The position numbers and the translations under genes were made by a program. A DNA stretch of 64,000 nucleotides from an uncultured Clostridia bacterium (lineage in GTDB: Bacteria > Bacillota > Clostridia > Oscillospirales > QAKW01). Under the pieces are notes generated by a model. It did no database searches and had not been told where the DNA came from. It saw nothing but the letters and a program-made list of their open reading frames with translations. Every line of letters begins with the position of its first letter. Position 1 is the stretch's first letter. Of this stretch, positions 39,605 through 47,573 are shown piece after piece. The stretch covers positions 42,121 through 106,120 of the forward strand of contig CALXGQ010000030.1 in NCBI GenBank assembly GCA_944387895.1. The letters are read 5' to 3'.

Positions 39605-40632
39605 TAGTGCGCGAGAGAAGCCCAGAGAACGGGATTCTCCAAGCTTTTTCCGGTGCCCAGCGCCACGCAGTCCAGGGGATCCTCCGCAACGTGAACGGGC
39701 ATTCCGGTCACTTTATTGACCAGCTTGTCCAGCCCGCGCAGCAGGGCGCCGCCGCCGGTCAGGGTGATGCCGTGGTCGATGATATCCGCCGCCAGCTCAG
39801 GGGGCGTATCCTCCAGCGTCTGCTTGATGGCGTCGATGACCAGCTGCACCGATTCCGAAAGCGCTTCCCGGATATGGGCGGCGCTGATATCCACGTTTTT
39901 GGGCAGCCCGGTAATGAGGTCGCGGCCGCGCACGCTCATGGTGCCTTCGTTGTCATAGGGGAAGGCGGAGCCGATTTCAAATTTGATCTCTTCCGCCGTC
40001 CGGTCGCCGATCAGCAGATTGAAATGCTTTTTGACGTATGCGACGATGGCGGCGTCGAAGGCGTCGCCCGCCACCCGCACGGAGCGGGAGGCCACGATCC
40101 CGCCCAGCGAGATCACCGCTACCTCCGAGGTTCCGCCGCCGACGTCTACCACCATGCTCCCGGTGGGCTCTCCTACCGGCAGCCCCGCGCCGATGGCGGC
40201 GGCAAGGGGTTCTTCAATGATGCGCACGTCCTTCGCGCCTGTTTCATAGGCGGCGTTCTCCACCGCCCGGTGCTCCACGTCGGTCACGCCGAAGGGGATG
40301 CAGATCAGGATCCTTTTTTTGGTAAAGGCATTGTTGCCCATGGTTTTTTTGAGGAAAAAGCGCAGCATGGCGGAGCCGCTTTCAAAATCGGCGATCACGC
40401 CTTCCTTGAGCGGGCGCACCGCACGAATGCTGTCCGGCGTGCGGCCGATCATCTCCTTGGCCTCCTGCCCCACGGCAACCACCCGGTTGGCGGCGGTATC
40501 GATCGCTACCACGCTGGGCTCCCGGAGGATGATCCCCTTGCCGCTGCGGTAGACGATGGTATTCGCTGTTCCGAGATCGATGCCGATATCGGTATAATTC
40601 AAAAATTTCAGATTCTTTAAAAACTTCAGCAT
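39604..40632 (-). CDS. mreB: Rod shape-determining protein MreB
   Basis: A 342-aa bacterial actin. The phosphate-1 motif DIGIDLGTANT, the connecting and phosphate-2 motif VVDVGGGTSE, and the adenosine-binding LTGGGALLRGLDKL are present. It forms membrane filaments that guide side-wall synthesis. The true start is the ATG at 40632 after AAAGGAACAGGATC. It sits in the order zapA-maf-mreB-mreC-mreD-pbp2 usual for Firmicutes. Confidence 0.97.
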   Translation of the reverse strand: MLKFLKNLKFLNYTDIGIDLGTANTIVYRSGKGIILREPSVVAIDTAANRVVAVGQEAKEMIGRTPDSIRAVRPLKEGVIADFESGSAMLRFFLKKTMGNNAFTKKRILICIPFGVTDVEHRAVENAAYETGAKDVRIIEEPLAAAIGAGLPVGEPTGSMVVDVGGGTSEVAVISLGGIVASRSVRVAGDAFDAAIVAYVKKHFNLLIGDRTAEEIKFEIGSAFPYDNEGTMSVRGRDLITGLPKNVDISAAHIREALSESVQLVIDAIKQTLEDTPPELAADIIDHGITLTGGGALLRGLDKLVNKVTGMPVHVAEDPLDCVALGTGKSLENPVLWASLAH

Positions 40633-40657
40633 GATCCTGTTCCTTTCATTATCTCTT

Positions 40658-41203
40658 TTAATAAAATTCATCCATGATTTTTTGAAATTTTTCCGTCGGG
40701 AAGCCCATCACGGTATGATAGCTCCCTTCGATCCGCGCCACAAAGCCGCTGTCCTGAATCCCATAGGCGCCGGCCTTGTCCAGCGGGGAGCCGGTGTCGG
40801 CATAGTCCAGGATCTCCCGCTTCGTCAGAGAGCGGAAAAAGACCTTGGCCTGATCCAAAAAGCTGCGGCTTTTGCCGTCCTTTTGCAGGTAAACGCCGGT
40901 ATAGACCTCGTGCCGGTTGCCGCTGAGGGCGCGGAGCATCCGCACCGCTTCCTCCCGGTCGGCGGGCTTTCCGAGGATCCGGCCGCCAAAGACGACAACG
41001 GTATCGGCGGCCACCAGCAAAACGCCCCGCTCCGGCGAAACGGTTCTGCCCTTGCCTTCGGCCAGCCGCAGAACCAGCCGGGCGGGATCCTGCTCCCGGA
41101 TCAGGCTTTCATCGAAATCCGGGCGGACGACCGTTACGCTGTGCCCCAGCGCGGTGAGAAGCTGCTTGCGGCGGGGGGATGCGGAGGCCAGCAGGATCTT
41201 CAT
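40658..41203 (-). CDS. maf: Maf-like nucleoside triphosphate pyrophosphatase
   Basis: A 181-aa protein with the Maf signature LASASPRRKQLL at the N-terminus, DTVVVFGGRILGKP in the middle and GSPLDKAGAYGIQ near the C-terminus. It hydrolyses non-canonical nucleotides such as dTTP/UTP or modified forms. Its ATG overlaps the zapA stop by 4 bases, the usual association with cell-division and shape genes. Confidence 0.94.
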   Translation of the reverse strand: MKILLASASPRRKQLLTALGHSVTVVRPDFDESLIREQDPARLVLRLAEGKGRTVSPERGVLLVAADTVVVFGGRILGKPADREEAVRMLRALSGNRHEVYTGVYLQKDGKSRSFLDQAKVFFRSLTKREILDYADTGSPLDKAGAYGIQDSGFVARIEGSYHTVMGFPTEKFQKIMDEFY

Positions 41204-41589
41204 GACTGAAATCCGATCTGCCCCATCTCATACTGGGCAAGCCGGTGGCGCAGCAGCTCGTTTTCCTGCTCCAGCGACTCCAGCCTTTCCCGGTATTCCT
41301 CCTTCAGCTTCTGCTGCTCGGTGCCGGCGGCTTCCACCTGCGCCAGATAGCGGCGGATCTCCTCCCGCAGCCGGGCGCAGGCCGCTTTGTTCTTTTCATT
41401 TTCATCGCAGAGATCCAGGCAGGCCAAAATGGCTGCCAGACCGATCGTCAGCTTGGTGTTGCCCTGCAAAAGGGCGCGGATCTTTTCGTCTACGGTTTGA
41501 GCCAGGGAAAGGGTGTATTCCCGTTCTTCGTCGGTGGTCACAACAAATTCGCTTCCCGCAACGGAAATGCTGATTTTGTTTCTGCCCAT
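41200..41589 (-). CDS. zapA: Cell division protein ZapA
   Basis: A 129-aa protein. The N-terminal part (about 1-45: KISISVAGSEFVVTTDEEREY) is the ZapA fold that cross-links FtsZ, and the rest is a long coiled coil (heptad-rich KKLKEEYRERLESLEQENELLRHRL-like segment at about 85-118). It is the first gene of the cell-shape operon and links division to elongation genes. Confidence 0.9.
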   Translation of the reverse strand: MGRNKISISVAGSEFVVTTDEEREYTLSLAQTVDEKIRALLQGNTKLTIGLAAILACLDLCDENEKNKAACARLREEIRRYLAQVEAAGTEQQKLKEEYRERLESLEQENELLRHRLAQYEMGQIGFQS

Positions 41590-41644
41590 GGCGATCTCTC
41601 CTTAAAATGAATATTTGAATGGATATTTGGTTCAATTTACTACT

Positions 41645-41673
41645 ATTATAAGAGATACCCCGGAATATTTCAA
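41645..41673 (-). promoter_or_regulatory. Promoter of the zapA-maf-mreBCD-pbp2 operon
   Basis: TTGAAA (41668-41673), 17 bases, TATAAT (41645-41650) on the minus strand. Confidence 0.8.
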
Positions 41674-41727
41674 GAAAAAAATAGGTTAATTTTGGCGAAT
41701 GATCCGAAAAGCGGTATGTTAAAATCA

Positions 41728-41756
41728 TTGACATCTGTTCGTAAAAATATTATAAT
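41728..41756 (+). promoter_or_regulatory. Promoter of the AEC transporter gene
   Basis: TTGACA (41728-41733), 17 bases, TATAAT (41751-41756): perfect consensus, divergent from the zapA promoter. Confidence 0.9.
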
Positions 41757-41776
41757 GCAGAAATTGAGGTGAGAAT

Positions 41777-42709
41777 ATGCAGTTTTTCAGCTATATGACC
41801 GCCGCCTTCGGGCAGGTCGCGATCCTGGCGGTTCTGGTGGCGGTGGGATATGTCTGCGATAAGACGAAGCTTTATACGCAGGCCGTTTCCAAATCCTGCA
41901 ACGACCTTCTTTTCTATATTATAACCCCTGCGGTGATCATCGACTCGTTTTTGAATGTGGAATTCAATCCCGAAAACGGCGCTTCCTTTCTGGCCGTCTT
42001 TTTGATCATGGCGGTATTTCATCTGGCCGGCATGGCGCTGGTCAAACCTCTTTTCAGAAAGGCGGGGGAGCACCGCCCGATCTATCAATATGCTTCCATG
42101 TATGGCAACGTGGGCTATATGGGGCTTCCGCTGGCCAAGGCGGTGGCGGGCGCAACGGGCGTTTTTTATTGCTCGGCCGCAGTAGCGATCTTCAACATTT
42201 TCGCCTTTACCCACGGCGTTGCCCTGATGCAGAAGAAAAAAGAGAAAATGCAGGTGAAAAAGCTGCTGATCAATCCCGGATCCCTCGGTATCGTCATCGG
42301 GCTGCCGCTGTTTCTTTTGCAGGCGCAGCTTCCGGCGGTCCTGGCGGAGCCGATCGGCTATCTGGGCAGCCTGAATACGCCGCTGGCCATGCTGATGTTC
42401 GGCACCTATCTGGCCAATACCGATCTTCCGGGCATGTTCCGCCAGAAGGAAAATTATCTGACGGCGCTGATCAAGCTTCTGATCCTGCCGGTCGCAGCGC
42501 TGGGCATTTTGTTCCTCTGCGGCGTCCGGGGTGCGCTTCTGGTGACCTGCGCCGTTGTGTGCAGCGCGCCGAGCGCCAATAATACGGTGATGTTTGCCGC
42601 AAAATACGGCCGGGATACCGGAATCGCCTCCAAAGCCACCGGCTTTACCAGCGTTCTTTCCGTTGTTACGATGCCCTTTTGCATCGCCCTTGCCGATCTG
42701 CTCGGATGA
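41777..42709 (+). CDS. AEC (auxin efflux carrier) family transporter
   Basis: A 310-aa membrane protein with about 10 helices in two inverted halves. Family traits are the N-terminal QVAILAVLVAVGYVCDK and the conserved MYGNVGYMGLPLAKA in the first half, then SAPSANNTVMFAAKYG in the second. Bacterial members carry malate, malonate or other organic acids or amino acids; the substrate here is unknown. It starts only 20 bases after a consensus promoter with GAGGTGAG before the ATG. Confidence 0.92.
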   Translation: MQFFSYMTAAFGQVAILAVLVAVGYVCDKTKLYTQAVSKSCNDLLFYIITPAVIIDSFLNVEFNPENGASFLAVFLIMAVFHLAGMALVKPLFRKAGEHRPIYQYASMYGNVGYMGLPLAKAVAGATGVFYCSAAVAIFNIFAFTHGVALMQKKKEKMQVKKLLINPGSLGIVIGLPLFLLQAQLPAVLAEPIGYLGSLNTPLAMLMFGTYLANTDLPGMFRQKENYLTALIKLLILPVAALGILFLCGVRGALLVTCAVVCSAPSANNTVMFAAKYGRDTGIASKATGFTSVLSVVTMPFCIALADLLG

Positions 42710-42723
42710 ACCCGAAAAAGCGC

Positions 42724-42764
42724 AAATCCTGCCGGATATCTTGCATATCCGGCAGGATTTTTAT
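42724..42764 (+). terminator. Terminator of the AEC gene
   Basis: A 16-bp stem AAATCCTGCCGGATAT/ATATCCGGCAGGATTT (42724-42739/42745-42760), followed by TTA. Confidence 0.82.
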
Positions 42765-42829
42765 TGCCTGAAAGGGAAATAATTTTCCCTCCCGCGCCCA
42801 AATTTGCCCGGTTCCTTCGTATTATAGGA

Positions 42830-42843
42830 TGAAAGCGCTTTCA
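42830..42843. promoter_or_regulatory. cre site (CcpA binding) before the sigma factor gene
   Basis: TGAAAGCGCTTTCA fits the catabolite-responsive element consensus TGWAANCGNTNWCA at every position and is a perfect palindrome. It lies 26 bases before the sigma gene ATG and just after a TATTATAG sequence, so CcpA would act as a roadblock or repressor. Confidence 0.8.
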
Positions 42844-42868
42844 AATAAACAAGAGGAAAACAGAGAAG

Positions 42869-43429
42869 ATGATCAGGGAAAAGGAATTGATAGAACGGCT
42901 TCGGCGCCGCGACCCGGAGGCATATGAAATTTTGATCGATCAATATTCCCGGCTGCTTTTCTCGATCTGCGCGGGAATCCTGATCGATCCGGGCACCCGG
43001 GAGGACGTGGAGGACACGGTGGCGGACTGCTTTTTGGAATTTTGGGAGAACGGTAATAAATTTGATCCGTCCAAAGGCAGCCTGAAAGGGTATCTTTGCG
43101 GCATGGCGCACAGCAGGGCGATCGACAGGCTGCGCAGCCTCTGCAAAAGAAGGGAGCAGCCGCTTGATTCGGTGCAGGACAGGATGGCCGAAAGCGACAA
43201 CATCTTATCGGAAATCATATCCGAGCAAAGGATCCTTGAAATATGGGAATACATTCAACAGTTCCCCGGCCCGGACGACCGGATCCTGACGCTGCGCTTC
43301 TTTTACGAGATCAAGCCCGCGGATATCGCCCTCAAGCTCGGCCTGCCGGTGGCCGCCGTATACGAACGCATCCGGAGCGGCAAGCAGAAGCTCCGGGCAT
43401 TCTTGAAACAGCAGGAGGAACAGCAATGA
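42869..43429 (+). CDS. Sigma-70 family (ECF-like) RNA polymerase sigma factor
   Basis: A 186-aa protein with sigma region 2 (about 15-95: AYEILIDQYSRLLFSICAG, then FWENGNKFDPSKGSLKGYLCGMAHSRAIDRL) and region 4 (about 125-180: LTLRFFYEIKPADIALKLG, then AVYERIRSGKQKL), without regions 1 and 3. GAGGAAAACAGAGAAG precedes the ATG. Its stop overlaps by 4 bases the start of a membrane protein gene that probably encodes its anti-sigma factor. Confidence 0.92.
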   Translation: MIREKELIERLRRRDPEAYEILIDQYSRLLFSICAGILIDPGTREDVEDTVADCFLEFWENGNKFDPSKGSLKGYLCGMAHSRAIDRLRSLCKRREQPLDSVQDRMAESDNILSEIISEQRILEIWEYIQQFPGPDDRILTLRFFYEIKPADIALKLGLPVAAVYERIRSGKQKLRAFLKQQEEQQ

Positions 43430-44469
43430 ATACTTTTTGGGAACATTTAAGTGAAAACGCGCTGGATCAAATCGACCCCATTGCCTATCCAGGCAGTAAA
43501 AACATCAGAAAAAAGGCGCGGATCAGAAAGCCGCGCCGGATCGGGCTGCGGATTCTGATCGCGGCAGTTTTGGTGCTGATCGCCAGCGTTGTCTGCTATG
43601 CCGCCGTTGAGGGCTGGAGGCTGCAGCCGCCGCAGGTGATAGACGACGTGCCGCCTGTCATTGAAACGCCCTATGACGGCAGCGCCGAAGGCGGCGACAT
43701 CGAATTTGATTATGCCGCCCTGGCCGGCGAGCTCCTCGGCGGGCTGGGGGTGGATACCTCCGGCATAACGCCGCATATTTCAACGGAATATGCGACCCGC
43801 TATGCCAGGCAACAGATCAGGGTGGCGTTCGATGAGGTTTATATCTGTTTCGACGCCGCCGACAAAACCCCCCTGTCGGGCGCCCTTGCCGGGCAGGCGG
43901 AGGCCGGTCAGCCGGTGACGGAGCAGCAGGCGCTGGCGGCCGCGCAGGAATTTTACGACAGTCTGCCCTTCCCCGAGGGATATGTCTATGCAGGCTCCAA
44001 CCGGATCGATGAGGAATACGGGCTCTTTTCCTTTACCCGCAGCTATGAGATCACTATCGGCGGCGAAACCCTTTCCCTGGTCAATCCCTACGAGGAAATC
44101 AGGATCACGGTGAATTTCCTTTCCGGCCGGGTGGAATCCTGGAATTCCTTCTATTTCCCGCTGCTTGACGACCATACGACGCAGGATACGCCGGTTTCCG
44201 AAACGGAGGCGATAGACCGCGCCGCTCAAAAGCTGCAAGACGTCGATGGCTATACCGTCTCCGCCACGGTTTCCATCGCGCTGCCCAACTATATGTTTAC
44301 CGATTATTTCGACGCAATCGCTCAGGGCGAGAACTATGTTTATCCGTCGAACACGCGGTTTGTCTGGCTGGTTTCTTTTGAAAAAGAAAACGAGCTCTTT
44401 ACAGATCAGATTGTCGTTTATGTGGACTACTATACCGGAGAAATCCTGGGCGGCGATCTGGCGAAATAG
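43426..44469 (+). CDS. Probable anti-sigma factor, single-pass membrane protein
   Basis: A 347-aa protein. The first 30 residues are cytosolic, followed by a basic stretch (KKARIRKPRR), one membrane helix (about 43-62: ILIAAVLVLIASVVCYAA) and a long extracytoplasmic part. The outer region holds two repeats resembling PepSY-like units (VTEQQALAAAQEFYDSL and VSETEAIDRAAQKLQDV, each followed by a YTGEI/LSGRV-type strand). The gene overlaps the sigma gene by 4 bases, the usual layout for sigma/anti-sigma pairs. No RsgI, RsiV or zinc anti-sigma motif is seen, so the function is inferred from context. Confidence 0.7.
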   Translation: MNTFWEHLSENALDQIDPIAYPGSKNIRKKARIRKPRRIGLRILIAAVLVLIASVVCYAAVEGWRLQPPQVIDDVPPVIETPYDGSAEGGDIEFDYAALAGELLGGLGVDTSGITPHISTEYATRYARQQIRVAFDEVYICFDAADKTPLSGALAGQAEAGQPVTEQQALAAAQEFYDSLPFPEGYVYAGSNRIDEEYGLFSFTRSYEITIGGETLSLVNPYEEIRITVNFLSGRVESWNSFYFPLLDDHTTQDTPVSETEAIDRAAQKLQDVDGYTVSATVSIALPNYMFTDYFDAIAQGENYVYPSNTRFVWLVSFEKENELFTDQIVVYVDYYTGEILGGDLAK

Positions 44470-44543
44470 CAGCGCGGGCAGGGCGCTTGAAAGGCGGCGC
44501 TTTGTAAAAACGCGGACGGAACGATCCGGTTTTCCGCAGGAAA

Positions 44544-44575
44544 AAAGCCTCCGGCTCAGCCGGAGGCTTTGTCTT
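44544..44575. terminator. Bidirectional terminator
   Basis: GCCTCCGGC/GCCGGAGGC stem (44547-44555/44559-44567) with AAA/TTT extension, shared by the anti-sigma-like gene and the converging U32 gene. Confidence 0.85.
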
Positions 44576-44581
44576 TTGGGG

Positions 44582-46612
44582 TCAGAGGACGCCCCGGTAA
44601 TAAAGACCCCGGGTGTAGTCCCCGGGCGGGTCGCCCCGCCCGCTTGCGTAGGCGCCGATGATGCGGTCGATCTCTTCCGGCGTTTCGTCGGTAAAGAGCA
44701 GGCGGCCGAAGGCGACGCCGCTCTCCTGCCATTCCCGGCTGCGATCCGCCAGATAGAGCGGCGCGGCGTTGAAGAGCACGTTCTGGCAGTCCCGATCGCA
44801 GGCGACCGGAAAGACCCGGCCGGTGCGGTCGGTGAGGGCGGCGCCCTTGCCGCCGCTGCAGGCGGTAAAGTTGCGGATCATGCAATTCCGGGTCGCCATC
44901 AGCGGCAGCCGGCCGTAGACGATGATCCCGGCCGGGATCGGCTTGACCAGCCGGGCGATTTGCCGGAGGGTCAGCTCAAAGGAGAGGGTGACGTCCTCCA
45001 GCTCTCCGGCCAGCACCGCCAGAGTATGGCTGTTGGCGGCGTTGAGGGCGAAATCGCCGTGCAGGGAAAACCCGATCTGCCGGAGGGGCTCAAAATGGCC
45101 GGGGTTGCGCACCAGAGCGCGGCGGAAGCCCATGCCGAAAAGACGGGCGCCCAGCTCCTCCAGCGCATTCTGGCCGATGAACGGCGGGAAAAATACGCCG
45201 GCTCGATCGTCCCCGGCAAAGGGGGCGCACGCCTCCGGCTTTCCGGCGTTGAGCCAATAGCGCGCCAGCCGCCGGTCCGGCCGGGCGGCGGCGGGATCCC
45301 AGAACCAGCCTTCCAGCGCGGGCTTTTTGCCCTGATCCACTCCCGGGCCGACCGGGGGCGGATCACCGGTAAAGGAGCGGGGCGCCGGCGTGAAATGCGC
45401 CGCGACTGCCGCCAGCGCCTCCCGCCGCAGGCGGTTGAAGGCCGAAGCCGGGTAATAGAGATCCCGCCGGATCAGGGCGGAGCATTCCCCGATGGCAAAG
45501 GGCGTTCCGCCCACCTTGGAAAGGAGCCGGACGGCGTCCTGCTCCGTCACTTCTTTCTTTTCGGCCGGCTGCGGCGGCGGGCCGATGATCTCGGTCTTAA
45601 AATCCTCGCAGGAAACCGAAAGGCGGCAGAGCCCCTCGCGCAGGAACAGCCGGAAGGAAACCACTCTCTTTTTCAGCTCATAGCCTTCCTCCAGCGTTTT
45701 GGAAACCGCCCGGACGGCCTCTTTGTAGTCCGCATAGGCGGTTTTTGTTTTGGTGCCGAACATCTCCGGGCCGATCTTTCCGGTGAGATAGCCCTGGGTA
45801 AAGCCATCCCGGGAAAAGATGTGCGCCAGCCGCGCAAGATCCTCCGGGGTGGGGGCGGCGCCGTCCAGGGCTTTGCGGAAGGCGTGGGTAACGCTGCCCA
45901 CATATTCCGGCGATTTTAGCCGCCCTTCTATTTTCAGGGAGCATACCCCCGCCTTTTTCAGCTCGTCGAGATAGGTAAGGGCGCAGAGATCCTTCAGGCT
46001 CATCGGATAGCGCCCGCCGGCGTAGGGGAGCCGGCAGGGCTGGGCGCAAAGGCCGCGGTTTCCGCTTTTTTGGCCGATCACGGAGGAAAGATAGCAGTTC
46101 CCGCTGTAGCACATGCAAAGGGCGCCGTGCACAAAGACCTCGATCTCCATTTTGGTGCTCCGGCAGATCGCGGCGATTTCATCGATGGAAAGCTCCCGGG
46201 CCAAAACAACCCGCCGGAAGCCGCAGCGCTCCAGAAAACGGACGCCGGCGGGGGTATGGATATTCATCTGGGTGGAGGCGTGCAGGGGCAGATCCGGGCA
46301 GACGCTTTGCAGCACCCGGGCAGCCCCCAGATCCGAAACGATGGCGCCGTCCGCCCCGGAGCGGGCGATTTCCCGCGCCAGCTCCAGAAGCTTTGGAAGC
46401 TCGTCCTCCCGGGTCAGCGTATTGACGGTCACATATATCTTTACGTTGCGCAGCCGGCAGTAGCGCACCAGCTCTTCCAGCTCCGAGCCGGAAAACCCCC
46501 GGGCGGCGCGGCGCGCGTTGAGCAGCCGGCCGCCGGCGTAGATGGCGTCGGCACCGTTGCAGACGGCGCTGCGGGCGGATTCAAAATCTCCGGCCGGGGC
46601 TAAAATCTCCAT
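44582..46612 (-). CDS. U32 family peptidase-like protein
   Basis: A 676-aa protein. The N-terminal barrel begins EILAPAGDFESA and carries the U32 signature around residues 155-200, with Cys residues in HGALCMCYSGNCYL and GLCAQPCR that are thought to bind an iron-sulfur cluster. The middle and C-terminal parts correspond to the DUF3656-type extension of long U32 proteins. Several U32 proteins, once called collagenases, are now known as RNA-hydroxylating enzymes (RlhA, TrhP), so peptidase activity is doubtful. It has its own divergent promoter. Confidence 0.9.
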   Translation of the reverse strand: MEILAPAGDFESARSAVCNGADAIYAGGRLLNARRAARGFSGSELEELVRYCRLRNVKIYVTVNTLTREDELPKLLELAREIARSGADGAIVSDLGAARVLQSVCPDLPLHASTQMNIHTPAGVRFLERCGFRRVVLARELSIDEIAAICRSTKMEIEVFVHGALCMCYSGNCYLSSVIGQKSGNRGLCAQPCRLPYAGGRYPMSLKDLCALTYLDELKKAGVCSLKIEGRLKSPEYVGSVTHAFRKALDGAAPTPEDLARLAHIFSRDGFTQGYLTGKIGPEMFGTKTKTAYADYKEAVRAVSKTLEEGYELKKRVVSFRLFLREGLCRLSVSCEDFKTEIIGPPPQPAEKKEVTEQDAVRLLSKVGGTPFAIGECSALIRRDLYYPASAFNRLRREALAAVAAHFTPAPRSFTGDPPPVGPGVDQGKKPALEGWFWDPAAARPDRRLARYWLNAGKPEACAPFAGDDRAGVFFPPFIGQNALEELGARLFGMGFRRALVRNPGHFEPLRQIGFSLHGDFALNAANSHTLAVLAGELEDVTLSFELTLRQIARLVKPIPAGIIVYGRLPLMATRNCMIRNFTACSGGKGAALTDRTGRVFPVACDRDCQNVLFNAAPLYLADRSREWQESGVAFGRLLFTDETPEEIDRIIGAYASGRGDPPGDYTRGLYYRGVL

Positions 46613-46645
46613 GGAAATACTCCTCTTTTCTGATGATTTGGGTCT

Positions 46646-46674
46646 ATTATATTAAAAAAATAAGAATATTTCAA
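46646..46674 (-). promoter_or_regulatory. Promoter of the U32 gene
   Basis: TTGAAA (46669-46674), 17 bases, TATAAT (46646-46651) on the minus strand. Confidence 0.8.
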
Positions 46675-46681
46675 CCGCAAC

Positions 46682-46710
46682 TTGACGAACTGTGAAAAAA
46701 GGATTAAAAT
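46682..46710 (+). promoter_or_regulatory. Promoter of the 46.7-kb membrane protein gene
   Basis: TTGACG (46682-46687), 17 bases, TAAAAT (46705-46710), back to back with the U32 promoter. Confidence 0.78.
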
Positions 46711-46745
46711 ATAATCTGTATCAATTTGCTATGGAGAGATGACGA

Positions 46746-47543
46746 ATGAATAAAATCGCCGTTTTTTTTCGTAAATACGGGCATAAAATCATGACGTTTT
46801 GTATCGGTCTGGTTTTTTTGTCCGGCTGCGCTTTTTTGATCTATCTGGGCGGGAACAAGGTCTATCATCTGTTTAATCCGGCCGATATCTATCTGGAGGG
46901 GGTCGATCCCGATCTGATCGGCGCCAGCGCGCCCTTCGATGAGGTGCTTTCATCCGGCTACGAAGAGGGAACGGCGGAATATTTTGAGCTGTATATCACG
47001 AATTTTGTCAAGCAGAATTTCCCCAGCTTCACCGATCCGCTGGGGTTGGATACGGATTATTTTGTTTCCTACGGGATCTGGCAGGCGATCAAGGTCAACG
47101 GCCAGGGCGTATATAACGTGCGGGAGGACGGCACCTACCTGATCCCCAAGGAGGACGTGGAAAAATACGCCCGGTACAGCTTTGATTACGGCGGAAAAAT
47201 CGAAAACCACAGCGTGGACGTCTGCGGTTCTTTCCCCTACGACAGCCTCAGCGGCTGCTATAAGGTGGGAACCACGTCGCTGGAAACGACCTATCTGGTT
47301 CCGGATGTGATCGGCGTGGAGCACGATGAGGAAACCGACGTCTATACCGTTCTGGTGGACTGCTATTATGATAACGGGCTTTCGGAGGAGGACGTAACGC
47401 AGGATTCCACCAAATTTGCCAAACGCATTTCCATCACCATGCAGAGAATGGAAGAGGTTGTGACTGTCGACGAGGAGGACACGATCGTTTCCAAGTATCT
47501 TTACACGTCCTGTACGCTGGTGGACGAAACGCTTTCCGAGTGA
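46746..47543 (+). CDS. Membrane-anchored protein of unknown function
   Basis: A 265-aa protein with one N-terminal helix (about 14-36: KIMTFCIGLVFLSGCAFLIYLGG) and an extracytoplasmic acidic domain. Only two cysteines lie in the outer domain (VDVCGSF and SGCYKVG), about 10 residues apart and able to form a disulfide. No known domain is recognised. A GGAGAG site precedes the ATG. The next gene (ANL-like) begins 30 bases after its stop, so the two are probably coexpressed. Confidence 0.72.
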   Translation: MNKIAVFFRKYGHKIMTFCIGLVFLSGCAFLIYLGGNKVYHLFNPADIYLEGVDPDLIGASAPFDEVLSSGYEEGTAEYFELYITNFVKQNFPSFTDPLGLDTDYFVSYGIWQAIKVNGQGVYNVREDGTYLIPKEDVEKYARYSFDYGGKIENHSVDVCGSFPYDSLSGCYKVGTTSLETTYLVPDVIGVEHDEETDVYTVLVDCYYDNGLSEEDVTQDSTKFAKRISITMQRMEEVVTVDEEDTIVSKYLYTSCTLVDETLSE

Positions 47544-47573
47544 TAGGAGGAACGGCGTCGAGAAAGGAACAAG

